Origin: Umezawaea endophytica
GTDB taxonomy: Bacteria > Actinomycetota > Actinomycetes > Mycobacteriales > Pseudonocardiaceae
Direction of reading: 5' to 3'
Length of the DNA: 64,000 nucleotides
Assembly: GCF_025061645.1 (NCBI RefSeq)
Contig: NZ_JANYMP010000027.1
Coordinates: forward strand, 65,549-129,548
Each line of letters starts with the position of its first letter. The first letter of the stretch is position 1. Shown here in pieces: positions 41,546-50,757 of this stretch. The position numbers and the translations under genes were made by a program. Below the pieces are notes generated by a model, which was not told the DNA's origin, made no database searches, and saw only the letters and a list, made by a program, of their open reading frames with translations.

Positions 41546-42523
41546 ATGTCCACGCTTGAACCCTTGTCGAGTTCGATGCCCGAAGCGCACACCGTGACAG
41601 GCCGACTGGGGGCGGCCGATGTCGACGCCCTGGAGAACACGACCCGAATTTTGCGGGCTCTGGACCAGAAGCACGGTGGCGCCCGATGTCTGGACATCGT
41701 GATTTCCGCGCTATCCGCGGCTGACGCGCTGCTCGATAGTCCTGCCGGCGCGGCGGTCGCCGTTCGAACGCGCACAGCGGTCGCAGACCTGCACAATCTC
41801 GCGGGCTGGGTATACTTCGACGCCGGGTCGCACCACGACGCGCTGCGTGAGCTCGGTCGCGCGTTGGAGTTGGCCGACAACGGCGAATTGGCCGCCAATG
41901 TGCGTTACCGACTCGGGCGGGTCTTCCTGCACCACAACGGACCGGGCCGAGCGTCCGAGGAATTCCGGCTCGGCGCGATGGCCCTGACCACCAGGGGTTC
42001 CGCTCTCTCCAAGGCCATCCTGTGTGCGAACCAGGCGTGGGCTCAGGCGATGATGGGCATCAAGGACGAAGCACTCGTCCAAATCTCTCGCGCGGCGGAA
42101 CAGTTCGAGAAAGCCCGCCGAACCGCCGTACCGGGATGGGCATCATTCTTCACCGCTACCGATCTGCTGTCCATGACCGGTGTCGTCTACACCGAACTCG
42201 CCCAGACCTCGGACCGCCGCTTCGCCAGTCTCGCGGTACCCGCACTTTCGGCCGCGGCCGCTGACTACGGACCGGGCATGCCGCGCAGCAAAGTGTTCTG
42301 CCTGATCGCGTTGGCGACAGCGCTGCTCACGGCAGGCCGAACGGGAGCTGCCATGACGGCCGGACACGAGGCGCTCGAGTTGTGTCCGGAACTGGAATCA
42401 GTTCGCGTCCTGGATAGGTTCGTGGCGTTGGGAAGGCTGGTCGGGCGGTTCGACGACCGGGCCGATGCCCGCCACCTGCTCGAACGAATCAACACGTTCC
42501 GGCATGCAGCGAGAACCACGTGA
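41546..42523 (+). CDS. TPR protein resembling the C-terminus of an XRE-TPR regulator
   Basis: 325 residues, almost all helical repeats (NLAGWVYFDAGSHHDALRELGRALELADNGELAANV; ANQAWAQAMMGIKDEALVQISRAAEQFEKA). The composition matches the TPR half of actinobacterial helix-turn-helix regulators, but the usual 60-100 residue XRE domain is absent. GGGGAGGGG lies seven bases before ATG 41546, so it appears to be a gene in its own right. Convergent with an RsbW-like kinase gene. May bind a peptide or partner regulator; function unknown. Confidence 0.75.
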   Translation: MSTLEPLSSSMPEAHTVTGRLGAADVDALENTTRILRALDQKHGGARCLDIVISALSAADALLDSPAGAAVAVRTRTAVADLHNLAGWVYFDAGSHHDALRELGRALELADNGELAANVRYRLGRVFLHHNGPGRASEEFRLGAMALTTRGSALSKAILCANQAWAQAMMGIKDEALVQISRAAEQFEKARRTAVPGWASFFTATDLLSMTGVVYTELAQTSDRRFASLAVPALSAAAADYGPGMPRSKVFCLIALATALLTAGRTGAAMTAGHEALELCPELESVRVLDRFVALGRLVGRFDDRADARHLLERINTFRHAARTT

Positions 42524-42582
42524 CCGCGCTGACTGTTCATCGGCAGAGTCGTGTGCCGCCCGCTTGAGCATCCCGAAGTCTT

Positions 42583-43014
42583 TTACCGGCCTTCGCGGAA
42601 GTTCACCGCGGACGAACAGGAGATCTCGGCCCACACGGTCTTGCCCTTCGTTCGGGCATCCACGCCCCAGCGTTCGGACAGGTGCTCGACGATGGTCAAC
42701 CCCCGACCGCGACTGCCGCTTTGTCGTGACTGGCCGAGAACGAGGTCACCGGGTGTGGAGTCGTCGACCTCGACACGAACGACGCGCGGTTCCGGGGAAC
42801 AGCGGAGCCGGACATGACGGGGTCCGCCTGCGTGGTCGAACGCGTTGCTCACCAATTCGTTCACCACCAACACGCAGTCTTCCCGGTCGTCCTCCCCCAG
42901 GTCGGCCAAGACCTCGTCGACCCAGTGGCGCACCTCTCCGAGCTGCGTGGACCGTGAGTCGAGATCCAGAGCGGAGCAGATCTGTCCGGTCTGCGCGGCA
43001 TCACTGTCGACCAC
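42583..43014 (-). CDS. RsbW-like ATP-binding protein (anti-sigma/regulatory kinase)
   Basis: 143 residues of the HATPase_c_2 (GHKL) group: N-box VVNELVSNAFDHA, G1 VEVDDSTPG, G2 GRGLTIVEHLSERWG. Such proteins phosphorylate STAS antagonists or bind sigma factors in partner-switching. GTG 43014 is chosen because AGGAGG lies nine bases upstream; an in-frame ATG at 43047 has no ribosome site. Candidate partners in the window are the STAS protein at 47000, the SpoIIE-type phosphatase at 52060 and the STAS fusion at 63244. Confidence 0.85.
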   Translation of the reverse strand: MVDSDAAQTGQICSALDLDSRSTQLGEVRHWVDEVLADLGEDDREDCVLVVNELVSNAFDHAGGPRHVRLRCSPEPRVVRVEVDDSTPGDLVLGQSRQSGSRGRGLTIVEHLSERWGVDARTKGKTVWAEISCSSAVNFREGR

Positions 43015-43092
43015 GCACTCCACCCTCCTTCCACTGACGAGCTTCATTCGCGCGGAAACGTCGTCCGATTGGGCACTGACGACCGCCAGTGA

Positions 43093-44148
43093 TCACTGAC
43101 CCGCGAGCGGCGGCGCGGGGTGCCGCAAGGGCGCGCCCGCGTCGTGGAGGTGGCGCAGGACCTCGCCGTAGAAGGCTCGCATGCCCGCCTTGCTGTACGG
43201 AATGGCGTGCCGTGCGCAGAAGTCCTCGACGATGGGTTGGGCGCGGCGGAGGTTGGGACGGGGCATGTGCGGGAACAGGTGGTGCTCGATCTGGTGGTTG
43301 AGTCCGCCCAGCAGCGCGTCGACCCATCGGCCACCGGTGACGTTGCGGGAGGTGAGGACCTGCTTGTGCAGGTGGTCCAGGCGTTGGCCGGAGGCGATGA
43401 TGGGCATGCCCTTGTGGTTGGGGGCGAAGGAGCAGCCGAGGTAGACGCCCATGACGCCCTGGTGCACGGCGATGAACGCCACCGCCTGCGGCGGGGACAG
43501 CACCCAGAACACCGCGATCAGGTACCCGGCCAGGGGCACGACCTGCACCATGCCTTCCAGCCAGGGACGATCGATCTCGCGTCGCCACACGGCGCGCAGG
43601 CTGGAGAGCCGCAACACGACGGCTTCGGCCAGTAGCAACGGGAAGAACAGGAACGCCTGGTACTTCGTGATCCACCGATACAGGCCGCGTTTGTCGCCTG
43701 CCTGCTCGCGGCTGAAGGCGATGGCGTGGATCTCGATGTCGGGGTCGTGGTCCTCGTGGTTGGGGTTGGCGTGGTGGCGGGTGTGCTTGCCCACCCACCA
43801 CTGGTAGCTGATCCCGGTGACGCCGCCGTGCAGTTGGCCCACGAGGTCGTTGTAGCGGTGCTTGCGGAAGATCTGCCGGTGTCCGGCGTCGTGGCCGATG
43901 AACGCGAACTGGGTGCAGACCACCGCGAGGAGCGCCGCGGTCAGCATCTGCCACCAGGAGTCGCCCACCAGGACGAACACCAGGCCGGTGGCGGCGAGCA
44001 GGACGACGTTGATCGCCATGCGCGCGAAGTAGTAGCCGCGCCGCCGGTCCAGCAAGCCGACCTCCTTGATCTCACGGGTCAGGCGCGCGAAGTCGCTGCC
44101 CCGTTCGGCAGCAGGCGCGCGGGCAATGGGATCGGACAATGAGGTCAT
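43093..44148 (-). CDS. Membrane fatty acid desaturase
   Basis: 351 residues with the three histidine boxes of acyl-lipid/acyl-CoA desaturases: HDAGHRQ, HTRHH, and NHQIEHHLFPHMP (the QxEHH form of front-end desaturases). Four to five membrane helices surround them. ATG 44148 follows AAGGGC; a start at 44256 is possible but without a better site. Introduces double bonds into membrane lipids using O2 and a ferredoxin or cytochrome b5-like donor (not encoded nearby). Lies 159 bases downstream of a lipase on the same strand. Confidence 0.92.
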   Translation of the reverse strand: MTSLSDPIARAPAAERGSDFARLTREIKEVGLLDRRRGYYFARMAINVVLLAATGLVFVLVGDSWWQMLTAALLAVVCTQFAFIGHDAGHRQIFRKHRYNDLVGQLHGGVTGISYQWWVGKHTRHHANPNHEDHDPDIEIHAIAFSREQAGDKRGLYRWITKYQAFLFFPLLLAEAVVLRLSSLRAVWRREIDRPWLEGMVQVVPLAGYLIAVFWVLSPPQAVAFIAVHQGVMGVYLGCSFAPNHKGMPIIASGQRLDHLHKQVLTSRNVTGGRWVDALLGGLNHQIEHHLFPHMPRPNLRRAQPIVEDFCARHAIPYSKAGMRAFYGEVLRHLHDAGAPLRHPAPPLAGQ

Positions 44149-44307
44149 GAGCTTGCCCTTCAGGCAGACCGGTCGTTTCCGGAGTGTTTCCGCTGCCGCC
44201 GGACTGAAACCCCTGAACAGCTCTGGATACCAGTCGCCCTCGTGCTGCTCCACCACAGCGACGAACTTCCACGACTCACGGGTGCGCTCGCGGCTGGTCA
44301 GGATTGA

Positions 44308-45480
44308 TCATGCGGTCGAGCATCGCGGGTGGCCGGAAGCGACCTGGATTCGTCGCCGTTCGCCGCTCGTGATGACCGGCTGGCCGAGCCGCGTCCTGAC
44401 GGCGCCGGTCGTGCTCAGCCAGTCGAGGAGGAGCTGGTGGACGTCGTCGTGGCGCAGCAGGTCGAAGTGGGTGAGTCCGCCCAGCCACCGCCGATCGGCG
44501 TTCTGCTCGGGATCGGCGGCGCTGGAGGGGCTGACCATCAGATCGCCGAGGACGCGGCCCAGCACGCTGTTCTCGGAACGGGACAGCGTGGCGGACACGT
44601 GGAGCTGCCGAACGTTGTTCGGCAGTACCGCTTCCACCTGTTCGACGACGTCGTCGTCCGCCCACTGGTGTTCGTGCAGATAACCCTCGGCCAGGTCCTT
44701 GATGCCATCGCTGCGCAGGGCCAGCAGCCAGGACAGCGGTGCGGCGGGCCGGACGCGGGCGAGCAGGCCCGCGAGGCGGGCGACGGAGCGCTCCAGGGGT
44801 GCTCCGGTGTGCGGTGTCCCCAGGCACACCAGCCGGGTGACCAACGACGACCACCGGATCGTTCGGGCGTGGGCCTGGTGCACGGCGCTGCGCGCCACCA
44901 GTCCCCCCATCGAGTGCCCGACCAGGACGATGTCGGTCACGTCCACCGGCCACCTGTCGACGAGGAGGTCGAGCAGATCGGCCAGTTCGCGGCCGTTGTC
45001 GGAGACGTGGCGGCCGGAGTTGTAACGCACGTAGACCGGTGTGCACGGCAGGGCGGTGGCGAGCTTGTCACCGAGGTCCGTGCCGGGGCGCCCCCGTCCG
45101 AGCCGATCCGTGTGGAACCAGGAGCGTTCGGTGTCGACAAGGCCGTGCAGGAACACCACCAGGCGTCCCTTCGCCGACGGGTAGGCCGCCGCGAGCGAGG
45201 CGCGGTCCGGGTGGATCCGCCGGTGGTCGAGTCGAACGGACATCGCCGCGGGCAGGGCGTCGCCGCGCACGGATGCTTGTTCGCTGATGGCACCATTGGC
45301 GAATCCGATCATCCGCTGCCCGACCTCGGACTTGACCAGCGCTGAGGGCAACCGCACCTTCGAGGCGGCGTGGTCCGGCAGCGCCCGGACCACGCCCAGC
45401 AGGGTTCCGAGGAACTTGGGCACCAGGTCGACGCCGAGTCGACCGGTCGCCGGGATGGGCGTCGCGGGGCCGAGCGCCAT
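44308..45480 (-). CDS. PGAP1/lipase-type alpha/beta hydrolase
   Basis: 390-residue serine hydrolase: LVVFLHGLVDTERSW (oxyanion), nucleophile elbow GHSMGGLVAR, and TPHTGAPLERS after it, as in triacylglycerol lipase/PGAP1-like enzymes; a late GGLTHFDLLRHDD likely supplies the histidine. No signal peptide, so probably acts on membrane or stored lipids from inside. ATG 45480 with GAGG upstream. Adjacent desaturase suggests lipid remodelling. Confidence 0.85.
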   Translation of the reverse strand: MALGPATPIPATGRLGVDLVPKFLGTLLGVVRALPDHAASKVRLPSALVKSEVGQRMIGFANGAISEQASVRGDALPAAMSVRLDHRRIHPDRASLAAAYPSAKGRLVVFLHGLVDTERSWFHTDRLGRGRPGTDLGDKLATALPCTPVYVRYNSGRHVSDNGRELADLLDLLVDRWPVDVTDIVLVGHSMGGLVARSAVHQAHARTIRWSSLVTRLVCLGTPHTGAPLERSVARLAGLLARVRPAAPLSWLLALRSDGIKDLAEGYLHEHQWADDDVVEQVEAVLPNNVRQLHVSATLSRSENSVLGRVLGDLMVSPSSAADPEQNADRRWLGGLTHFDLLRHDDVHQLLLDWLSTTGAVRTRLGQPVITSGERRRIQVASGHPRCSTA

Positions 45481-45658
45481 GCGGTTGTACCTCGCCGTTC
45501 GGGTCGGACGTCACCGCGAACCCCGCGGCTCATGCCGGTTACCCCGACAGGTGCCGAACACACGTTCCCCGATGTGTCACTGGTAACAAGCACTTACCGT
45601 GCGCCAACGATGGCGGTCAAGGGCCCACTGCACCCGCATCCGGACAGCGGACCCCCGG

Positions 45659-46762
45659 TCACGCCTTGTCCTGCAACTGCTCCTGCACGGACGTGGTGAG
45701 GTCGTCCCAGGCATCGGCGAACTTCCGCACCCCCTCCTCCTCCAGCACCTCGAAGACGTCGTCCAGGTCGATACCGGCGTCGACCACCGCTTCGAGGACG
45801 GCGGACGCGTCGGCGTAGGTCTCCGTCACCGGGCGGCCGAGCTTGCCGTGGTCGGCGAAGGCCTGCATCGTCTTCTCCGGCATCGTGTTGACGGTGTCGG
45901 TGGCGATGAGTTCGGACAGGTAGAGCGTGTCGCTGTAGTCGGGGTTCTTCACCCCGGTCGAGGCCCACAGCGGGCGCTGCTTGCTCGCACCTCGCGCTTC
46001 GAGCGCTTTCCAGCGGTCGGAGGAGAAGACCTCTTGGCAGGCCTGATAGGCCAGTTGTGCGTTGGCGACTCCGGCTTTGCCCTTGAGCGCGGGATCGGCT
46101 CCGGCGTCGTCCAAACGCTTGTCGATCTCGGTGTCCACTCGGGACACGAAGAACGAGGCGACGCTCTCGATGCCGTCGAAGCCCGCGTCGGGGTCCGCGG
46201 CGCGCTTCTCCAGTCCGGCGAGGTAGGCCTCCATGACGGCTTCGTAGCGTTCGAGGCTGAAGATCAGGGTGACGTTCACGCTGATCCCGTTGGCGATCGT
46301 CTCGGTGATGGCGGGCAGGCCCTCGACGGTGGCCGGGATCTTGATGAACAGGTTCGGTCGGTCGACGAGCCACCACAGGTGGGCGGCTTCGGCGGCGGTC
46401 GCGTCGGTGTCGTGAGCCAACGAGGGCGCCACTTCCAAGGAGACGCGACCGTCTCGACCGGTGCGCGCGGCCACCGGCGCGAGCAGGTCGCAGGCGTCCC
46501 GGACGTCGGCACCGGTGATGGTCCGCAGCGCCTCCTCGACGGAGACTCCGCGGACCGCCATGGCGTGCAACTGGTCGTCGTAGGACTTCGACCCGCTGAT
46601 GGCCGCGGCGAAGATGGAGGGGTTGGTGGTCACGCCGACCACGGAGTGCTCATCGACCAGCGACTGGAGGTTGCCGCTGCGGATGCGGTCGCGGGACAGG
46701 TCGTCCAGCCATACCGCGACGCCGTTCTTGGACAGGTTGGCAAGGTTTTCGTTCTGCGTCAT
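45659..46762 (-). CDS. tal: Transaldolase
   Basis: 367 residues, normal for actinobacterial transaldolase B-type. Schiff-base lysine in [14 protein letters not shown]; substrate/phosphate-binding motifs [13 protein letters not shown] and [12 protein letters not shown]. Interconverts sedoheptulose-7-P and glyceraldehyde-3-P with erythrose-4-P and fructose-6-P in the pentose phosphate pathway. GGGAAGAATTGT precedes ATG 46762. It stands alone rather than next to tkt/zwf, suggesting a second copy tied to stress metabolism; that is inference. Confidence 0.95.
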   Translation of the reverse strand: MTQNENLANLSKNGVAVWLDDLSRDRIRSGNLQSLVDEHSVVGVTTNPSIFAAAISGSKSYDDQLHAMAVRGVSVEEALRTITGADVRDACDLLAPVAARTGRDGRVSLEVAPSLAHDTDATAAEAAHLWWLVDRPNLFIKIPATVEGLPAITETIANGISVNVTLIFSLERYEAVMEAYLAGLEKRAADPDAGFDGIESVASFFVSRVDTEIDKRLDDAGADPALKGKAGVANAQLAYQACQEVFSSDRWKALEARGASKQRPLWASTGVKNPDYSDTLYLSELIATDTVNTMPEKTMQAFADHGKLGRPVTETYADASAVLEAVVDAGIDLDDVFEVLEEEGVRKFADAWDDLTTSVQEQLQDKA

Positions 46763-46999
46763 ACAATTCTTCCCGTGGTGGATTGTGGTCAGGCCAGGTT
46801 GCGGTGGGGGCGTCCAATCCATCCGCGACGTCGCTGCCGAGAGTGAGACTGATGCCGTCCGCGACTGCCTGAGGTTGGTGGGATTACCGCCAGCTCCGTG
46901 CTGGTGCCCAATGGATAGCTCGTGGGCGTCCGGCTAAACCGGTTTGGCCGCACCGCGTCGATCCACCGCTGTCCTGTGGTGGCGGAACGCGGCAACCCC

Positions 47000-47509
47000 C
47001 TACTGCTTGCCGGGCAACGGGGTCAGGGCTTGCGCGCGGGTCCTGCACACGTCGAGGCACTTGTCCATGCCGGTCAGCAGCAGCGGGCGACGTGCCGCTC
47101 GCCCGTCCGCCACCACTCTCAGGCAGGTACGGCCTCCAACTTCGTGGTGGGCGGCCGTCAGCACCGACAGCCCGGCGCACGCGAGCAACCTCACAGCCGA
47201 CAGATCGACCACCACCAACGGGGGGTTGACCACCACGGCCGATTCGAGGGCTCGGTGCAGGATCGGTGCGGTGTCGAGGTCGACCTCCCCCGCCACCACC
47301 AGAACCACGGCCTGGTTGCTGGCCAACGTCGTCACGGTCAGCACCGGCGAGTCTTCCCCGTCGACCATCGAGCGAGGTGGCGAGAGCGGCGAAGGCAGGG
47401 AGAGCGCAACCTCTGGTGACGCGGTCGGCTTCGTCGTGAACTTCGAGTGCCAACTGCCAGCCGGGAACAGGCATGCTCCGACACTGGCGTCGTGGTCAGG
47501 GGATGTCAT
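47000..47509 (-). CDS. STAS domain protein (anti-anti-sigma factor)
   Basis: 169 residues. An N-terminal stretch of about 55 residues of low complexity leads into a STAS domain (VVLVVAGEVDLDTAPILHRAL, then LVVVDLSAVRLLACAGLSVLTAAHHEVG). The usual phosphorylated serine position is A-C-A-G here: LLACAGL has alanine or cysteine instead of DSSG serine, so regulation by phosphorylation may be lost. Start ATG 47509 with AGGGAG upstream. Predicted partner of RsbW-like kinases. Confidence 0.85.
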   Translation of the reverse strand: MTSPDHDASVGACLFPAGSWHSKFTTKPTASPEVALSLPSPLSPPRSMVDGEDSPVLTVTTLASNQAVVLVVAGEVDLDTAPILHRALESAVVVNPPLVVVDLSAVRLLACAGLSVLTAAHHEVGGRTCLRVVADGRAARRPLLLTGMDKCLDVCRTRAQALTPLPGKQ

Positions 47510-47643
47510 ACCCCAACTCCCTGCCGACCACCCAGTCCACCCGGCGCTCTTGGACGCAGCGGGTGAGCAGCGGTCCGCTCTCACGTGATGGCTGATCGTC
47601 GTGAGGGCGAGGTCAAGGCGCTCCCGGCGGGGACAACATGATC

Positions 47644-47668
47644 GTACCCCGTGCATGGGTGTTCATCC
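47644..47668 (-). promoter_or_regulatory. Candidate sigma-B-type promoter for STAS gene
   Basis: On the minus strand GGAT, 15 bases, GGGTAC: fits GNNT-N15-GGGTAY used by SigB/SigF/SigH-family factors in actinomycetes. About 135 bases upstream of the STAS start. Weak on its own; supported by similar sites before other stress genes here. Confidence 0.35.
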
Positions 47669-47689
47669 GAACCTGAACACCGGTACCTC

Positions 47690-48457
47690 TCAGGCCTTGC
47701 GGCCTACCAGAACGCTGTCGAGATCAACGGTCCCCTGCACCACGGCGACGGCCAGCACTGTGAGGCGGTGGTTGTTCGCCCGCGCGTAGCCGCGCAGCGC
47801 GGTGAACGCCTCGTCCATGGACAGGCCGCCGCGTTCGGCGAGCACCCCACGGGCTTGTTCGATCGCGACGCGGCTGGTCAGCGCGGTCTGCAACTGGCTG
47901 GCGACCTGATCACCGCGCTCGATCGTGCGGTGTTGCAGGATGCCGATGGTGGCGACGTCGCTCAGCGCCTGTCCCAGGCGGACGTGGTCGATGTCCAGCG
48001 CGCCAGGCTCGGTGCCGAGCAGGGTCAGTGCGCCGATCGTGTGGTCGCGCAGGCGCATCGGCAGAGCTTGCACGGCCCGGAAGCCGCACTCGCGGGCCCC
48101 GGCGGTGTACCTGGGCCACCGCTGCCCGTCGGTGGCCAGGTCGTGGCAGGCGACCGGTTGGCCGGTGCGGGCGCACTCGACGCACGGCCCGTTCTCGACC
48201 TGGATCGCGAACAACTCCAGTAATTCGACTCGTTGCGAAGACGAGGCCACCAGGCGCAGATCGCCACCGGGGTCGTTCAGGATGACGCCCGCGGCGGACA
48301 CGTCCAGCAGTTCGACGCACCGCTCGGTGAGCAGGACGAGGAAGTCCGCGATGTCGAAATCGGCCACGAGCGTGTCGGCCAGTTCGACGAACACGCGCGA
48401 CACCCGCCGCTCACGGTCGCTCGAGGTTTCGCTTCCGGTGGACTGTCCTGGCCGCAT
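47690..48457 (-). CDS. GAF-ANTAR domain protein
   Basis: 255 residues. GAF sensor (ELADTLVADFDIADFLVLLTERCVELL to MRLRDHTIGALTLLGTEPG) and a C-terminal ANTAR RNA-binding domain (SRVAIEQARGVLAERGGLSMDEAFTALRGYARANNHRL). ANTAR proteins typically bind paired hairpins in nascent mRNA to prevent termination. ATG 48457 is chosen; GTG 48469 sits too close to its GGGAAGGG. A tandem paralogue lies directly upstream (12-25 bases). RNA target unknown. Confidence 0.9.
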   Translation of the reverse strand: MRPGQSTGSETSSDRERRVSRVFVELADTLVADFDIADFLVLLTERCVELLDVSAAGVILNDPGGDLRLVASSSQRVELLELFAIQVENGPCVECARTGQPVACHDLATDGQRWPRYTAGARECGFRAVQALPMRLRDHTIGALTLLGTEPGALDIDHVRLGQALSDVATIGILQHRTIERGDQVASQLQTALTSRVAIEQARGVLAERGGLSMDEAFTALRGYARANNHRLTVLAVAVVQGTVDLDSVLVGRKA

Positions 48458-48481
48458 GCCGCTCAGCACCCCTTCCCGACA

Positions 48482-49222
48482 TCAAGGCCGACGCGCGTCG
48501 GCGTTCCAGGAGATCAGGTCGACCACCCCCGTGGCCACCTCGTGCGCGACGTCGGTCAACCGTCGCCCGTGGGCACGGGCGTAGTCGCGCAGCAGCGTGT
48601 AGGCCTGGTTCATGTCCAGACCGCCGGACTCGGCAAGCACGCCCTTGGCCTGTTCGACCACTGTGCGGTGGTGCAGGGCTGCCTGCAACTGCTCGAAGAC
48701 GATCTCCTCGCGGTGCACGGCGCGCTGTTGCAGGATGCCGATGGTGGCGATGTCGGCCAGTGCCTGTCCGAGCGCGATGCTGGCGTCGTCGACGGCGACC
48801 GGCTGGGTGTGCAGCAGGGTCAACGCTCCGACGACCTCGGCGCGCAACCGCATCGGCACCGCCGTCGCCGCGCGGAACCCCGCACCCACCGCAGCACGCG
48901 CGAACAGCGGCCACCGGTCGACGTCCGCGTCCAGGTCCGCGCTGGAGACGACGGCGCCGGTCCGCACGCAGTCCAGGCACGGTCCCTGGCGGGTCTGGAC
49001 CGCGAACACCTCGACCAGTTCGGCGTGCTCGGAGGAGCCCGCCGCGGGCCACCAGCCACCGCGCTGGTCGGAGAGGATCACCCCGGCGGCGTCGACCTGC
49101 AACAACTCCGTCGCCCGCTCGGTGAGCAGGCTGAGGAAGTCGAGCACGTCGAAGTCGGCGACCAGGGTGTCGGCCAGCGACACGAACGTGTCCGCCAGCC
49201 GCTGGTCCCGTTCAGTGCTCAT
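48482..49222 (-). CDS. GAF-ANTAR domain protein (tandem paralogue)
   Basis: 246 residues, close paralogue of the neighbour at 47690: LADTLVADFDVLDFLSLLTERATELL is nearly identical to its counterpart, and the ANTAR end is TVVEQAKGVLAESGGLDMNQAYTLLRDYARAHGRRL. GGAAAGG lies eight bases before ATG 49222. Both GAF domains keep a QGPCLDC/NGPCVEC cysteine pair, which could sense redox or a ligand; that is inferred. Likely one operon with the neighbours on both sides. Confidence 0.9.
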   Translation of the reverse strand: MSTERDQRLADTFVSLADTLVADFDVLDFLSLLTERATELLQVDAAGVILSDQRGGWWPAAGSSEHAELVEVFAVQTRQGPCLDCVRTGAVVSSADLDADVDRWPLFARAAVGAGFRAATAVPMRLRAEVVGALTLLHTQPVAVDDASIALGQALADIATIGILQQRAVHREEIVFEQLQAALHHRTVVEQAKGVLAESGGLDMNQAYTLLRDYARAHGRRLTDVAHEVATGVVDLISWNADARRP

Positions 49223-49247
49223 CGTGACGACCTTTCCACAACACGCG

Positions 49248-49982
49248 TCATTGTCGGCCCTCGTCCTCCGTGAGGCGCAGAGTCCGCGCGACCACTTGTC
49301 GGGCGACCTCGGCCAGCGGCACATCGTGGGTGAAGGCGTGGCCCCGCATCCGCAGGAGTGCCGTCTCGGTGCTCACGCCGAGCTGCACCTGCACCATGCC
49401 CGCCGCCTGGTGAACTTCGACGTGGGGATCGAGCAGCCAGCTCAGGTCGGCCGTGTCGTGCCCGTCGAGGTCGGCGACGATGCCCTGCGTGGCCATGTCG
49501 GCGAGGATCAGCGCGTCGGTCACCTCGCTCCGGGACAGCGGGCCGGGCACATCGCGGTAGAGGTCGAGCGACCCCAACCTCACCACACCGATCTGCAGGG
49601 GGAACGAGAACACCGCTACCGCCCCGAGTGCCAGTGCGCCAGGGGTGAACGCGGGCCACCGCGCACCGTCAGCGGCCAGGTCCGCCACCAGCACTGGCCC
49701 CCCGGATTCGAAGGTGTCCAGACACGGCCCCTCCCCCACCGTGAGCTGCAAGCCTTCCAGGCTGGCGCTGACCGGGTTCGTCGCGTGCACCAAGCCCCGC
49801 TCCGGCGTCTTGTCACCGGGTTCACCCTGGCCGTGCTTGCCGATCACGGTGGCCCCGGCGCCGGTGACCGACAACTCCGCGACGCACCGAGCGCAGACGA
49901 GGGCGACCGTGGAGGCAGGACTCTTCGCACGGTCGACGATCAACTGCTCCCGCAATCGATCGCGCCTGCTCTGCCCCACCAC
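49248..49982 (-). CDS. GAF-ANTAR domain protein
   Basis: 244 residues, more diverged than the tandem pair: GAF with GEGPCLDTFESGGPVLVADLAADGARWPAF and ANTAR-like end (VEVHQAAGMVQVQLGVSTETALLRMRGHAFTHDVPLAEVARQVV). GTG 49982 (or the next codon, GTG 49979) follows GGAGGG. First gene of a three-gene run with 25 and 12-25 base gaps, so the set is probably one transcript. Confidence 0.88.
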   Translation of the reverse strand: MVGQSRRDRLREQLIVDRAKSPASTVALVCARCVAELSVTGAGATVIGKHGQGEPGDKTPERGLVHATNPVSASLEGLQLTVGEGPCLDTFESGGPVLVADLAADGARWPAFTPGALALGAVAVFSFPLQIGVVRLGSLDLYRDVPGPLSRSEVTDALILADMATQGIVADLDGHDTADLSWLLDPHVEVHQAAGMVQVQLGVSTETALLRMRGHAFTHDVPLAEVARQVVARTLRLTEDEGRQ

Positions 49983-50172
49983 AACCCTCCGTGTTCGGAC
50001 GACACCCGTGTGATCACGTCAATCCTATTGAGCTCCCCTCGCGCACGGATTGAGCGGCATCACCGCCGGCGACGAGGTCACGCATTTTGGAAGCCTCCGT
50101 CGAAGCCGCAGCGACTGTGCTGTCGAGGGGCATCCTGAGGCACTTTCGCCTTCACCAGCCTTTCGCGCGACG

Positions 50173-50382
50173 TCAGGCGTCCCGCTGTTCGTCGACCGCG
50201 GCCGATCGAAGCACCTCCTCGAAGGATCCGTACACCCCTTCGGGAACCGAGCGCACTGCGTGCACGGTGTCCTCGTCCGCGTTGTTGCGAGAGGCGTGGT
50301 CCGCCAATTGCTCCTTGGTCGCCGGGTACTCCACATCGCCCAGGGCGGTGCGCAGCCTGTCCGTGGTGGTCGTGTCGTGCAT
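50173..50382 (-). CDS. DUF2795 small protein
   Basis: 69 residues matching DUF2795: LRTALGDVEYPATKEQLADHASRNNADEDTVHAVRSVPEGVYGSFEEVLRS. This actinobacterial family is often linked to stress regulons; its fold resembles a small helical module and function is unknown. GGGAGGAAC precedes ATG 50382, and a candidate sigma-B-type promoter (minus strand GGGTAT at 50425-50420) lies upstream. Confidence 0.85.
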   Translation of the reverse strand: MHDTTTTDRLRTALGDVEYPATKEQLADHASRNNADEDTVHAVRSVPEGVYGSFEEVLRSAAVDEQRDA

Positions 50383-50757
50383 CGCTGTTCCTCCCACATC
50401 CGGTGAACCTGTTGACGGCATACCCCGGTTCGGTTCCCCCAACCCCAGCCGGTGGGAGTGTGCGGTGCTGTGGGTCGACGGTGCCGAGCCGGCGGTCACA
50501 CGCGACGCAGTGCTTCCGCTGCGCACATGTGCTCAGCACGAGGACGGGTTACGCTACTTGGGCCAGCCATACAGCGCCGCCATGACCCCGCGGACTGGAA
50601 CCAACTCGGTTGTGGGGTACCACGGTGGTTTGCTTCTCGGAACGGCCCTTCAGAACCCGCCTTCCGAAGTGGCGCCAACTCGAATGCGCCACCCGTGTGC
50701 GACGTGGCTCGTCCCGTCGAAGCGCTCTGGATGACGGAAACGCAGGTGGAGGCGGAA
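50383..50757. promoter_or_regulatory. Gene-free divergent region with candidate sigma-B-type promoter
   Basis: 375 bases between DUF2795 and the glycosyltransferase. On the minus strand GGTTGG (50444-50439) and GGGTAT (50425-50420) are 13 bases apart, close to the sigma-B/F pattern and correctly placed for DUF2795. On the plus strand GGGGTAC at 50614-50620 could be a -10 of the same class for the glycosyltransferase, but no good -35 accompanies it. Open frames here have no coding character. Confidence 0.4.
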
